From: Gnetum montanum
Lineage: Eukaryota; Streptophyta; Gnetopsida; Gnetales; Gnetaceae
Assembly: GCA_015680685.1 (NCBI GenBank)
Contig: MNCI01006599.1
Span: 126,764-190,763, forward strand
Direction: 5' to 3'
Length of the DNA stretch: 64,000 bases
The notes beneath the pieces are model-generated. The model was given only the letters and a program-made list of their open reading frames with translations, did not search any database and had not been told where the DNA came from. Made by a program: the position numbers and the translations under genes. Position 1 is the stretch's first letter, and the number at the start of each line of letters is the position of its first letter. Positions 47,480-58,423 of this stretch are shown one piece after another.

Positions 47480-48985
47480 ATTGCACTTAATCCTCCTATG
47501 ATAGTATGAACGATTAGGATGATTAAGCCTTTTAGGACCATTTTGGTGAATAGGAGCTTCCTCTGATTTTGATGTAGTAGCATTATTGTTTGGAGGATCA
47601 TTTGATTATGATGGGTTTGTTAAAGGTAGCTACTCTAGTGTATAGCATCCCAGTCCTCTCTTATCATGTGGACTTCTTCTTTGTACCAGTACCATCTAGA
47701 GGGATTCCTTTTCCTTTACCAACCTTTCATTTACTAATTTGACATCTACAATTTTCATTTTGGCATATTCATAAGACAAGGATAGGTTTTCATTCTTAGC
47801 CCTTAGGCCTAAGAGTTCCTTAGTAAGATTAGAAATAGTTAAATTCAACAAGGAAATTTCCTAATCCTTAGTTTTAACTTATTTATTTAACTTATTACAA
47901 ATATTTTGTAAAGAAAAAAGCTCATTGCATAATAGATCAATCCTCTCTTCATCATCATTTGAAGAATCAGCATCATCATCAGGGCCATGCAGATGAGATG
48001 AAAATTTTTCACATCATCCTTCACCTCTTTCTTACTATACTCCCCATCATCCCAACTAGTATAGAAGTTGGTCTTCTTTACCTCATCATTGGATCTATTC
48101 TTGTATTGCAACATGCCACCACTAGGAGATTTTAAGGCCATATGACCTCTTCCACCACAAATCCAACATTCTATAGAGGAAGAATCAAAAGCTGAACTTG
48201 AAAAACTTTTATCTCTCTCTTTACCTTTGAAAGGATTTGATCTTTGCTAATTGGCATTTTTACCCTTTGCTAAAAGTCTTTGTAGCTTCCTTGAGAGAAG
48301 GGCTATCTCCTCTTCACTTACCTCATTTGGCTCATTAAGCTCCTTTTCCTTTGTGATTGATTTAAGTGTGATGAGTGCCTTTTCTTGGATAGTGCCTTCA
48401 CTTATGAGGTTCATTTCATAAGAAATGAGAGAACTTTGAAGTTCTTTAGATTTTAGAGTTGAAAAATATCTAATTTCCTCCATTGTCATGACCTATGATT
48501 TGAAATTTAGCTAGAGTGTTCTGATCATTTTAATAATGTCATCACTTTCTGGTAGATCTTTACCATACCTCTAATGGTTACAATAAGATCATTTTCTCTA
48601 GAAAAATAATATTTTATTTTCTATCCCTCTCTCATTTTAAGCTTGTCATATTTACTTTGTAAGACTAACAATTTAGATTGCGTAAATATTGAAGTTCCCT
48701 CATATGTAGCCTCTAATGTTTTCCAAATTTCTTTGGCTATTTTATATCTAGCTACTCTATTGAATTTAGATTTATTCAATGCACAATATAAAAAAGTCTT
48801 AGCTTTTGAGTCATGCATGGACTTGTCTCTTTCTTGTTCTGTCCACTGCTTGATAGTCTTTGTGGCATTGTTGATGGGTGGTGTATAACCTTCTAGGATG
48901 GACTCCCATACTTCAAACTCCATCAATTCAAAGAAGCCCTTCATCCTTACATTCTAATAGGTGAAGTTAAATCCATTAAACATGG
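47480..48985 (-). pseudogene. Element G copia gag
   Basis: From MEGTSYTNHPMFNGFNF at about 49013 the minus strand reads into KGFFELMEFEVWESILEGYT, FLYCALNKSKFNRVARYKIA and KEIWKTLEATYEGT. This is the UBN2/copia gag domain. A CCHC zinc knuckle (48166-48125) reads CWICGGRGHMALKS, with the last Cys now Ser. A second Cys-rich spot, KCNYCKKLVHK, follows at about 47490. Gag forms the particle and binds RNA. Some stops are present, but long open pieces remain (48944-48621, 48489-48247, 48141-47887). Confidence 0.82.
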
Positions 48986-49048
48986 GGTGGTTTGTGTAAG
49001 ATGTCCCCTCCATTCAATCTTGAAGTTGATGTAGAAGCAAGAGTACTA

Positions 49049-49061
49049 GGCTTTGATACCA
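49049..49061 (-). other. Element G primer binding site, initiator tRNA-Met
   Basis: The minus strand reads TGGTATCAAAGCC two bases after the LTR. It matches the usual copia PBS TGGTATCAGAGC with one G-to-A change. Confidence 0.88.
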
Positions 49062-49063
49062 CT

Positions 49064-50268
49064 TGAGTATCATTGAACTTAAAAGGTTGGGTGAGGGAGG
49101 GGGATTGGAGGGAGGGGGGAGATGTGGGGTGTGGGGAGGAGAATCAATAAGTTCATCAAATTAAAATTTTCAGCCATAAAGATCACAATCAATTTTAACA
49201 TGGTTCCCCAAGTTGGGTAGTTCACACTTGAAGGGTAGATCGCTNCAGATCGCTTGCACAAATTCGAACTTTTCTCCTCTCAAAATGTGATTTGAAGGAT
49301 ACCACACCCTATACAAGCTCTAAGCTATACTTTGGAGTGATTTGATACCATGAATTCACTCAACCCCATAAGGTCTCGATAAGATTAGAATGTGGTTTCC
49401 AAGATTCCACAACCTTTACAGCTTAAGATTTTTTTTGAAGTGTTGTGGCGCTACACCAACACTCAATCCCATAGGATCTTGAAAAGCTCAAGGATAATGC
49501 CTTCCGACAAGAAGCAAATCAACCTCACAAGGTAATAAAAGAGAAATAAAAATGAAAAGGAAAGCATGCAACTAATTTTGTTGATCCTTACACTTTGAAG
49601 TACAACACAACAAATCTCTTACTACAATATAAATGATAGTATAATGAGATACATAAATACAATAGAATAATTTTCATAATGATTGCTTAATGTTGACACT
49701 TTCTTACATACAACACTTGTCCATTTTCCAAGAGAATGAATTCTTCTTATAGCCTAGATGTCTTGGAATTCATGCAATGACTCTCTAACGATCTTTGGAG
49801 ATGTCTTCTTTAAGATTGAAGCATCTTTCTACATTAGAATTCCATTTGAAAGATATGTCTTCTTCATAAGGAAGACATCTTTGAGGAGACATCTTCTTCA
49901 CAAGGAATACACCTATTATTTCTAAGAGACTTCTTCTTCTGAGAAACCTTCAACTTGGCCAAGACATCTTCATCATCAGGGAGACATCTTTTCTTAATAG
50001 CAGTCATCTATTGTTTCTTGGAGACATCTTTCTTCAACAAGTTATTCAATGCTAAGGCTTTGTCTTGAACACCAGAGTTGAGCTTTGAAGTTTGTGTTCC
50101 TTGTCCATGTTCTTTGAACTTCCAAATGCTTCCTTGAGATCTTATAGATGTCTTTCTTCTTTGAGATCTCGTTTTATCTTAAATCAAGTTCTTGCCCTAC
50201 ACACACAAGTACATAGGCATCCTTGTTCTCCATTTTCCTTAAGGTTTTGACATACCAAAAGATCAATA
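49064..50268 (-). repeat. Element G 5' LTR (1205 bp)
   Basis: On the minus strand it starts at 50268 and ends GATACTCA at 49064. It aligns with the 3' LTR except for the segment about 49366-49740, which the latter lacks. The dyad array with GAAGACATCTTC-type units lies at 49790-50000. A single ambiguous base at 49245 sits inside a short duplicated sequence. Confidence 0.88.
49245..49245. other. Ambiguous base N flanked by an 8-9-bp duplication
   Basis: The sequence reads AGATCGCT, then N, then CAGATCGCT. The other LTR has a single AGATC at this place. This looks like an imperfect assembly join rather than a biological repeat. Confidence 0.85.
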
Positions 50269-50273
50269 GATAT

Positions 50274-50700
50274 GACCATCCTACTAATGCTATTATTATA
50301 TCATTTACCTATCCCACAAGATATGTGTAGGATTGGTTTGCTAGCTCTAACTTGATGTTATAACTCTTGAGAGAAGGAAATTTTCAATCAAGATACTACA
50401 TTAATAAAATGATGTTGACTTCCAAACTAAAGTTATAAAGAGCTAGGTAATGATCACTCTCATTAATATGAATCTCTATCATGAAACTAATAGGATCTAA
50501 TTTCTTTTTAGGGAGATGATCTTATTTGACCACCCAAATGGATGCCTTGGATATGGTAATGGTCACAATACTACTACCATCAAGTGCCATTATATTTAAT
50601 GTTTTAGAAACTATTAAAGAACTTCTTCTTAAAGTAGATGCTTTAATAGAGTTTAAGGAATGGTACGGGGACCTCCTTAATATGGACTTTCATATTACTT
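50274..50700 (-). pseudogene. Element F protease, N-terminal part
   Basis: The minus strand gives PISFMIEIHINESDHYLALY, NFSLEVNIILLM and YNIKLELANQSYTYLVG, ending VNDIIIALVGWSY at the GATAT duplication. Equivalent parts of element C are ISKNASCKALLDS and ICLELADQSITVPLE. The D-S-G active site is NFS here. It is separated from its second half by element G. Confidence 0.72.
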
Positions 50701-51299
50701 AAAGTGTAGCCTTCTCAATAAGATTAAGAGGATGGAGTGGACCTAATCCCATGGTGCTCCCGTCTATGCTTATAGTAAAATTTTCTATTAGGGAACCTCA
50801 AATTTACTCTTGTAATTAAATCAAAAAGACATTGGTAGTATTGATTTCCTCATTGTATAAGCAAAAGTAGGATCAAAATCATACAATATCACAAGATTTA
50901 GTTTGCCTTGGTTGTAGTTGATTGAAGAATGCTTTTTTACATAGGACTAGGAAAAAGAAATTTTAGCTGATATTGTTGGGGAGCTTGAAAGATAGGATTA
51001 CTTAATGCAGGTTGGTACTACTAAGTTGTCATCTAGAAAAATGAATAAATACCTACCTAGACATCTTGAGAGTAGGGATCAAAGGAAAACATAATCTGTC
51101 ACTGCATTCAAGTTTGAGAATTCTATGTAGTAGCACCCTAAGGATCTAGAGTTTATCATTACTAGTACTACTACATGGCTTATAGGCATACACCTTTAGG
51201 ATAGTATGGTTGATCAAAGTAGGGATTCTTTCTTGGTGACATCCTAATGAATTTGGAGTTCAATGGCATCCTAGATCATCCCATTTCACCAAACATGTG

Positions 51300-52850
51300 G
51301 TTCATGATTAGGCAGCACTATTAGTCATCATGATGTGCACAATACTCATAGGAATCTTCATCACTAGAGGATGAGAAAGCCTCATTTGAATCTTTTCTTG
51401 TGCTCTTAGAGTAAGAGATATTTTTGTTACCCTTGTCATCATACTTCTTTTTATGAATTGCTTTATTTATAGCTTTGACCATACTATCCTCAATGTTCTT
51501 AAGGGTAGTAATCATCTTCTCACCCATCACATTCTAAAATTGATCTACTTGGTTGACCAAGTCCATCAAGGCTTGATTGATTCTAACTTGATATTATGCC
51601 AAGGACTCAATAACAGTAAGAGGTTTAGCTATACCTTCAATGATTTTGACCTCATTTCTACACATGGGACATAAAGGTACTATTTGGATGACTACTATTT
51701 CCACCATTTACCTTCCATGCTAGCTATGGTATCAAGAAGTACTTTGATTTGGGTTGCAAACTTTTTTTGTATACCTAGCCCATTATATACATATTTACTT
51801 ATTTTTTTCTTACCTCATGTCTTCCACAATATGCATTAGCTATTCTTTTTTAGCTAGACTCATGGTTTGGATAGCAATGAGTTATTTCCAAGTATCTTTC
51901 CATGGTAATGTCTAGTAATTCATGGGCTCTGTGCCTCTATTTGACCATCTCCTTCTAGATGTTTGAAATGTACTAATACATTTGAAACTTAATGTGGAAA
52001 ATTTTAACCATATTTGTCCAACTTTAAATTGATTTAGGTGGCATGGACTTGTACCAGGTTTCTTCTTCCTTAATGAAGGCATAGGAAAACAACTACAACT
52101 TTTACCAATTACTAATGGTTCATTGTAGATAACAAGCATTATTAAATGTGTACATGTGGAGTTGAAGATCATCACTAGTATATCCTCTATATGTTGGAAT
52201 ATTGATCATATTAATTCTCTTAATCTTTCTATCACAAGCATGCTCCTATGAAATGTAGATAACTTCATTAAATGCATGATAATCTTCCCAGTTAAATTAA
52301 GAGGGCATCATCATCATTGGATGATCCTATCAAGTGAATATGTTAAAACCTATGGAGGGGATCATCCTTATGGATTTTGGCTACATTGGGATTAACAATT
52401 CCTAACCATAAGCATTCATGGTGGATTGGGCCTTTGTCCTTGATTCTTACTTTCTTGTCTTACTTCTCATCTAAGTGGTTAGATGAAAAGCTACAGAAAA
52501 TCTCCTCTTTTACCATTTGGGCTTAAAGCTCTTGCCTCTACTAGGATTCATAGTCACTATACTCCAAAGCCATGTAGAATGCATGAAACGCCTAGAGCCC
52601 AATGTTGGATATGACCTCTTTAAGATCTCTTGTTATAGCCATTGCTAGTTCCTTTAAGAATTACCAATGGGCATCACACCACCTTCCTTGCTTGTCTTGA
52701 TCATAGATTAAAACAACTGATGGTAGAGTTGGATTATTAGAGTGTTGATAATAGATAAAAGAGTTTCCTTCTTTTATTATATTTTTTAAGGTCTTTGGTG
52801 GGCTCTTAGCATTATCTAGCACCTCTTGTATGTTCAAAATCTATACATAA
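51300..52850 (-). pseudogene. Element F gag
   Basis: The minus strand contains an IPTYRGYTSDDLQLHVHTFN-like segment equivalent to the capsid start of element C (VGYNANPQNYLQAFHDA), then ETWYKSMPPKSI, and LDITMERY for LDASMGQYY. A Ser/Asp-rich C-terminal open stretch (51530-51321) ends SSSSDEDSYEYCAHHDD, comparable to DSGCEICQYDD in C. The order and charge pattern support gag. Multiple stops are present. Confidence 0.7.
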
Positions 52851-52928
52851 TACTAAGAACATAAAATTGATTTGAATAAATGTTAAGATAAAAAATACAC
52901 AAGTATTTCCACGCAATTCACCAATGCC

Positions 52929-52948
52929 TTCCCTGGCAATGGTGCCAA
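52929..52948 (-). other. Element F primer binding site, tRNA-Asp type
   Basis: The minus strand reads TTGGCACCATTGCCAGGGAA next to the LTR end TTATCA. The three differences from TGGCGCCGTTGCCGGGGA are all G-to-A at CG sites. Confidence 0.85.
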
Positions 52949-53540
52949 TGATAAGGGTCTTACCAATTTTGGATCAATGAAATTTGTCATATAATATGTA
53001 GTGCAATCTAGTTTTAATTTATAAAGATAGTGTTAAGTGTATTAATAAGACACTCATGTATATCGCTACATTTAATAAATATAAAGGCAACTATCATACA
53101 TATGATATAAATAAATGAAGGAATTATAGGTAGTGAAAGAATTGTTTGATTATAATTTCATAAAGAATAAGCTAATGAAAATTTTATTTTTAAAAATATT
53201 AGAAAGTTATCTACAATTTGAAAAAAAGAAGTACTAGAAAAGATATCCAAAAGCTAAGGTTAGATTATGTTCTTTTCAATCTATCAAAAATCGTAGTAAT
53301 TTTGGTAGTGCAAATCTGAGAGATGATAACTTAAATGTTGTTAATTTTCTAATGCTACATTTCAATTGAACCTTAATAGATATATTATATTTCAAATAAA
53401 TCTAATATCACATTAAAGGTTTTTGTGATCACAAAGAAATGCCACAATTAGCAAAACTACAATTAGGCTATCAAACATAAAAGTCAAAAGGGGATAGGTT
53501 CAAGCCTTATCAATCCTGATCTACAGAATTAAAAAAATTA
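52949..53540 (-). repeat. Element F 5' LTR, interrupted by element H
   Basis: The LTR side is defined by the PBS and the end TTATCA. The sequence is AT-rich and shows little similarity to the other Athila-like LTRs beyond the very end. The U3 end probably continues beyond element H (after 56264), but its TG was not located. Confidence 0.55.
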
Positions 53541-53550
53541 TATATTTTTT

Positions 53551-54139
53551 TGAAAAAACTAATATAACCATTGACCATCATTTATTTTGATAAAAATTTG
53601 GGATTTAGAAAATTTCCCATATTATAATGCTGATTTCTTCCAAATTGTAATAGATATTGAAATGAAATTTTTGCTACATGTAGCCACTTATCCTACTTTA
53701 TAATAAATATATAATCACTAGAAACTATTACAAAATACTAAAATATGATCAAAATAGTGAATGTTCTTAATTCTAATTGTTCAACTTTCAAAATTGAGTG
53801 AATAATGATGAGTGATGTTGATGAATTAATGAAAGATTAATGAGTTCCTTATGAGCTAGTCAAATTATTGCTGAGATTACATTGATGTTTTCTTTATATG
53901 GATTTCCAAGAGGTTCCTTAGATATATATATGTAACAAGTGGGGTAACATTTACTAAAAGTTAATACAATATAGCCTTAATGATAAAAAACCTTAGAAAT
54001 TAAATATATATATGGATTGGAGTTAAAATAACATTACAACTACTCATCAATATAGAAATTTCCTCTATTTTATTAAAATAAAGTCCTATTATATAATAAA
54101 AATGAAAAATGATTGTCTTCTAGTTCAAAAACATTAACA
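53551..54139 (-). repeat. Element H 3' LTR
   Basis: The minus strand starts TGTTAATGTTTTTGAACTAG right after the PPT. It aligns with 55701-56264, for example around 53575 and 55735 (ATTGACCATCA, AAAAATTTGGGAT). The lower boundary is uncertain by some 15 bp. Confidence 0.75.
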
Positions 54140-54154
54140 ATTCCTCCTTAGAGG

Positions 54155-55685
54155 GGAAGGCAATCTTCATTCTTCATCTTTTCTTTCTTATTTCTTTGTC
54201 ATGCTCTAAATTCCTATAGATTCATTGAGTAACTTGATCCTATGAGACAAGATTTTTTCTTATCAAGTCAGCAAGTTGCTCTTTTGAACTAATGTGAATG
54301 GGTTTTATGGTTCCTTCTTTTACTTCTTTCTTAATGAAATATTACTTGATGTTAATGTGTTTGGATTTGTTGTGATGCACATAGCCTTGGGATAGTTGAA
54401 TTGCTACCATATTATCATAATAAAAATTTGTAGGAAGATCAAATTTGAGTTCTAATTGTGAGAGAAGTTTATTTCACTAGAGTATGTGTTGGAGACATTT
54501 GGCCATGACAATAAATTCTACTTTACAAGTGGATATGCTAATGGATGATTTTTTGTTTAAGTTCCAATATATTGGATTTTTTTCATACATAATGAGAGCT
54601 CCAAATGTTGATTTTATATCATCATTATCTCCTACCCACTTAGCATCTAAATATGCATGAAGCGTATTATCTCCTTTACTGAATTATATTCCAAAGTTGC
54701 AAGTTTCTTTTACATACTTGAGGAGATGCATAAGTTCTTTCATGTGAGATTGAATTTTCTCTTACATGAATCTAGATAAGTATGATGTTGCACATTTTAA
54801 ATTTGGTTTTATATGGCATAGAAGCTGAAGTGATTAAATCATAGTTCTATACATGGTTATTTCTATAAGAGAAGTCTTATCTTTGCTAGTTAATCTTAAA
54901 CTGTATGGTAAAGGAATGTTGACTAGTTTCTCATTATTTAGATTGAATTTTTCAGTGATTCAATTTGTGTATTTTTTTAATGAATCTTTGTTCCCTCCTT
55001 ATCTTAGTTCACTTCAATTTCTAGGAAGTATTTGAGTTCTCCAAGGTTCTTCATTTTGAATTTAGTTTTCATGTCATTCTTAAATGTTTTTCTATCCTTT
55101 TATTGATGGAAATAAAGATAATGTCATTTGCATATAGTGACATGATTATGAAATCATATCCTTCCTTTTTGAAATATAGTGTTGGTTCAAACATGTAATT
55201 TTGATAATTCTTTCTAGTAAGATAGTCATTAATTCTCTAGAACTAGACCCTATGTGCTTTCTTTAGATCATATAGAGCTTTGTTGAGTTTACATACTTTG
55301 TTTTCTTTTCTTTTAATAGAATAACTTTCAGGTTGGTAGATGAATAATTCTTCTTTGATGTATTCATTTAAGAATGTTTAGTTGAGATCTATTTGTTAAA
55401 CTTTTAGATCTTTATGTATTGCTATGGAGAAAATGAGATTGATCATTTTAAATCTAGCCACTAGCATAAATATTTCTTTATAGTCAATGTGTTTCCTTTA
55501 TTTGAATTCTTTTATCACAAGTATTACTTTGTGTGTTGTGGCTTCTTCTTTCTCATTATACTTTATTCTGTATAACCACTTACAATCAATAATCTTTTTA
55601 CCTTTTCATTTGTTAATTAATTCTCATATGTTTTTCCTTAGGATAACATTATAGCCTTTGTTTGTTGCTTCTTTCTAAATAAATA
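54155..55685 (-). pseudogene. Element H copia reverse transcriptase and RNase H
   Basis: RT blocks on the minus strand: IFMLVARFKMINLIFSIAIH, TFLNEYIKEELFIYQPESYS, KVCKLNKALYDLKKAHRV and FIIMSLYANDIIFIS. They match copia VARLxxIRxxLAIA, AFLNGxLxEEIYMxQPxGF, VCKLxKSLYGLKQAPR and the YVDD box, which is YAND here. Toward 54180 the RNase H end is recognisable from HISSKEQLADLI-type sequence, with stops. It is not functional. Confidence 0.85.
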
Positions 55686-55700
55686 TAATATGATATCAAA

Positions 55701-56264
55701 TTATTTTATGATGAGAGAGAAATAATATAATCATTGACCATCACTCATTTTAGTAAAAATTTGGGATATAGAAAATTTGCCAAATTATAGAGCTTATTTC
55801 TTCCAAACCGTAATAGATAATGAACTAAAATTTTTACTACATGTAGACACCTATTATAAATTTCTAATAAATCTAGAATCACTAAAAATAGTGTGAAATG
55901 ACTAAGATATTATGGAAATAGTAAATATTCCAAATTCTAATTATTTAACTTCCAAAATTGAGTAAATAATGATGACTTGATAAATTAACTAAACATTGAT
56001 GAATTGATGATGAAATAGTCAAATTATTACTAAAACTAAACTCATTATTCCTTGATATAAATTTTCAAGAGATGCCTTCTGACAAGTGGGGCAAAGTTTA
56101 CTAAAAAACCTTAACAATTAAATATATATATATATCGATTGGGCCAAAAGAAAAAAACATTACAACTACCTATTAATCTAGAAATTTCATGTATTTTATT
56201 AAAATAAATCCTATTTTATAATAAAAATGAAAAATGATTATCTTCTACTTAGAAAAAGTCAACA
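55701..56264 (-). repeat. Element H 5' LTR
   Basis: The minus strand starts TGTTGACTTTTTCTAAGTAG at 56264. It is aligned with the other LTR through TTTCATTTTTATTATAAAATAGG and the later ATTTGGGATATAG region. It ends close to the degenerate PBS. Confidence 0.75.
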
Positions 56265-57289
56265 ATGAAGACCTATGTTGTCAAAGTGGAAGATAGAAAA
56301 AATATTTATAATTTTATGTTTTGTAATTTTTATGGATTTTATGATTATAAGAAATAAAATATTAATAAACATACATGCATCAAAATCCCTCTTGGGGATA
56401 GGTGCAATGCTTATGTTGTAATCCCTCTTAGGGATACGTAAAATACCACTCATGAAATACAACAAAATGACTCTTAGTTACAACCTTGATGGCCCAACAG
56501 CATGTCATATAGTTGTGATCTTCTTGGACAAGGAATGAATTACCATTGATTCATAGAATAGTAAAGAAATAAATATTTTTATTATTTTTATATTTAAGGC
56601 ATCAATAGTGTAATAAGGAAAAACCATGAGATTTATTTACAATGTAAACATTAGACCCCACATCAATTAAATGGTTATGGGCTCTGTAAACAAGGTAGTA
56701 CTTTGATAGAGTCTAGTCATATTTGTGAAAGTAATGGCTTAAAACACATATAAGGAAAGAAAGAAAATCAACTTATCCAAGGAAGGAATAGCTATTCATA
56801 CAAACTAGATGCCACCAACTTTAATAAATAGCTAAGTATGCTAATGATATGGTCAAGAAATCATCTTGAGTATTTATAGTTTTCATGTGGAACTAGAGGA
56901 ATATCATCAATGCTTAGGCATTAATGAAGATCTATCAAAATATCCTGAGGTGATTCTAGTTACACTGATGACAAAGAAAGATAAAGTAGGCCTATTAGAG
57001 GGTGTATAAGTTGACTGCCCTTCCAAAAAAAATTATACTTTGCATAATTAATCTCATATGAAAGCCAAAACTTGAGGGAGCATTGTAGAAGGAACATAGG
57101 TTATTCAAATAAAGCTAGAATTATCCTAAGGAATTTGGAACATGAACACAACCTTAAAGTATGACACAAGGGATAAGGGTACAAACTAAAAAGACATATA
57201 ACCTAAACCAAACATGCTAGACTATAGACACAAGACACATGAAATTCTTCTCAAATCTAGGCCTTACAATTAACATACAAATTACCACT
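56265..57289. other. Unassigned sequence between element H and element C
   Basis: Probably begins with the rest of the LTR of element F. It contains a 15-bp dyad (ATCCCTCTTGGGGAT, 56385-56399) repeated with one change at 56421-56435. From about 56860 the plus strand can be read as YPEVILVTLMTKKDKVGLLE and similar pieces, suggesting a decayed coding sequence that I could not identify. Confidence 0.45.
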
Positions 57290-57520
57290 TGATGAGAGCA
57301 GTTACTCTAGCAATTGCTTTAGTAGTTATTCTAATTATTAGTGCAGTTACTCTAGCGATTACTCTAGTAGTTACTCTAATTATTAGAGTGGTTACTCTAG
57401 CGGTTACTCTAGTGGTTACTCTAGTATTTATTGTAATTATTAGAGTGGTTGCTCTAGTGGTTGCTTTATCAGTTATTCTAATTATTAGAGTAGTTACTCT
57501 AATTATTATAGTAGTTTCTC
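57290..57520 (+). repeat. U3 tandem array, GGTTACTCTAG unit with hairpin spacer
   Basis: About 12 copies of an 11-12-bp unit (GGTTACTCTAGY) alternate with AATTATTAGAG. The junction TAGAGTGGTTACTCTA is a perfect inverted repeat (TAGAGT/ACTCTA). The array ends just upstream of the TATA box. Both strands give long Val/Thr/Ile-repeat open frames that are artefacts of the repeat. Confidence 0.88.
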
Positions 57521-58287
57521 CCAAACCTATAAATATAGTGCCCAGGTGCACAATTGGGAGAAGTCTTTCAGCAGTCAAGTAGCAAAACTCTTGTAGTCTA
57601 TTTGAAATTTAGAGTATTTTCCAAGTGCTCGCAGTAGGAGGTCTAAGTGTAGACTGATCTTTATCTGAGCATTGTGTACTTGAGCACACCTTGTGTATAG
57701 CAATAAAGAAGAGCTCTTTGATTCATCCTTGCAGCACTTGAGATTTGTTTTCTTACACATTTTATTTTATTTTATTTTCTTATGAATTTATTTTATTTTA
57801 TGCACTTTACATTTCTTTTATTAGCATAGCAATTCATATTGATCAATTAAGAAAATCATTAAATTACACAAGCATGACCGCTTCAAGCATCCGTGTAATG
57901 CTTGGTAACCCAGTAACAATTAGCGTTTGGAAATCCTAGCAATGTTGCACTAGTTTAGGATGTGTACGGCAAGTGGGAATGGATGCTTGTGTTAGGATTA
58001 GTTAGAACTTAGTTAATGAGTAGTTAAGTTAAATTAGTCACCTATTTATCTCTCTCTTTCCCTACTATCATAGGACATAAAAACGTAAAATTTATAAAAA
58101 TCATGTGGCTCAAGTAAACTTAAGCATACAATCATGACATATAGGTGAGCTTGGGAAGAAAATGATCAACCAACCCATCCTTATTCCACAAGGGCACATA
58201 AGCACTTATTCCTTGGAATTCGACTGGATCATACATGAAATGCTTGTATTCGTATGGTTGAGTGTAGGGGTACCTCGTCATGCATCA
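57290..58287 (+). repeat. Element C 5' LTR (998 bp)
   Basis: Begins TGATGAGAGCAGTTAC and ends TGCATCA next to the PBS. The TATA box CCTATAAATATA lies at 57526-57537. The downstream half has AGCAATAAAGAAGAGC (57699), GTTTGGAAATCCTAGC and TTGTATTCGTATGGTTGAG in common with the solo LTR at 43741 and with the LTRs of B. The U3 differs completely, being made of its own tandem array. Confidence 0.88.
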
Positions 58288-58306
58288 TTGGTGCCGTTGC
58301 CAGGGA
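58288..58306 (+). other. Element C primer binding site, tRNA-Asp type
   Basis: TTGGTGCCGTTGCCAGGGA follows the LTR directly. Against the complement of plant tRNA-Asp (TGGCGCCGTTGCCGGGGA) it has two differences, both transitions at CG sites. Confidence 0.9.
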
Positions 58307-58423
58307 CTTAGTTGTTTGTGTGCTAACTAGAACATAGGAAATCATTCACATCATTGGAAAAAACCCTTAGGGTTGATTGAGACAATAATAAACAAGAATA
58401 CATTGCACACTGAATAGACAAGT

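Larger units (their letters stand above)
43085..50268 (-). mobile_element. Element G: Ty1/copia element with gag but no recognised pol
   Basis: Minus strand: 5' LTR (50268-49064), initiator-Met PBS, gag with CCHC knuckle, an internal region with an extra ORF, PPT and 3' LTR (44763-43085). The 5-bp GATAT at 43080-43084 and 50269-50273 is a perfect target duplication. No protease, integrase, RT or RNase H was found between 47480 and 44780, so the element probably moved with enzymes from another copia copy. The 3' LTR carries a gypsy solo LTR and an internal deletion. Confidence 0.9.
40380..53540 (-). mobile_element. Element F: Athila-like Ty3/gypsy, split by copia element G
   Basis: Minus-strand order: LTR (from about 53540 down to 52949), PBS, gag, PR, then element G, then the rest of PR, RT, RNase H and integrase. 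The protease frame resumes across G with the expected residues (GWSY before, PIDLLMIKLENK after). This shows that F was present first. The 3' LTR was not identified. Confidence 0.85.
53540..56264 (-). mobile_element. Element H: Ty1/copia, internally deleted to RT-RNase H
   Basis: Two direct repeats (about 53551-54139 and 55701-56264) flank 1.5 kb of copia RT and RNase H on the minus strand. A PPT (TAAGGAGGAAT) precedes the downstream LTR, and a weak Met-type PBS (TGATATCATATT, 55698-55687) follows the upstream one. Gag, protease and integrase are gone: RT begins directly after the PBS. Confidence 0.8.

Noticed and set aside
48643-48888. 81-residue plus-strand frame
   Set aside because: It is the complement of the copia gag of element G, whose UBN2 motifs are on the minus strand.
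57282-57582. Overlapping ~97-residue open frames on both strands rich in Val, Thr, Ile and Arg
   Set aside because: They are the translation of the 11-12-bp tandem array in the LTR U3. Open frames in both strands follow from the repeat, not from a gene.
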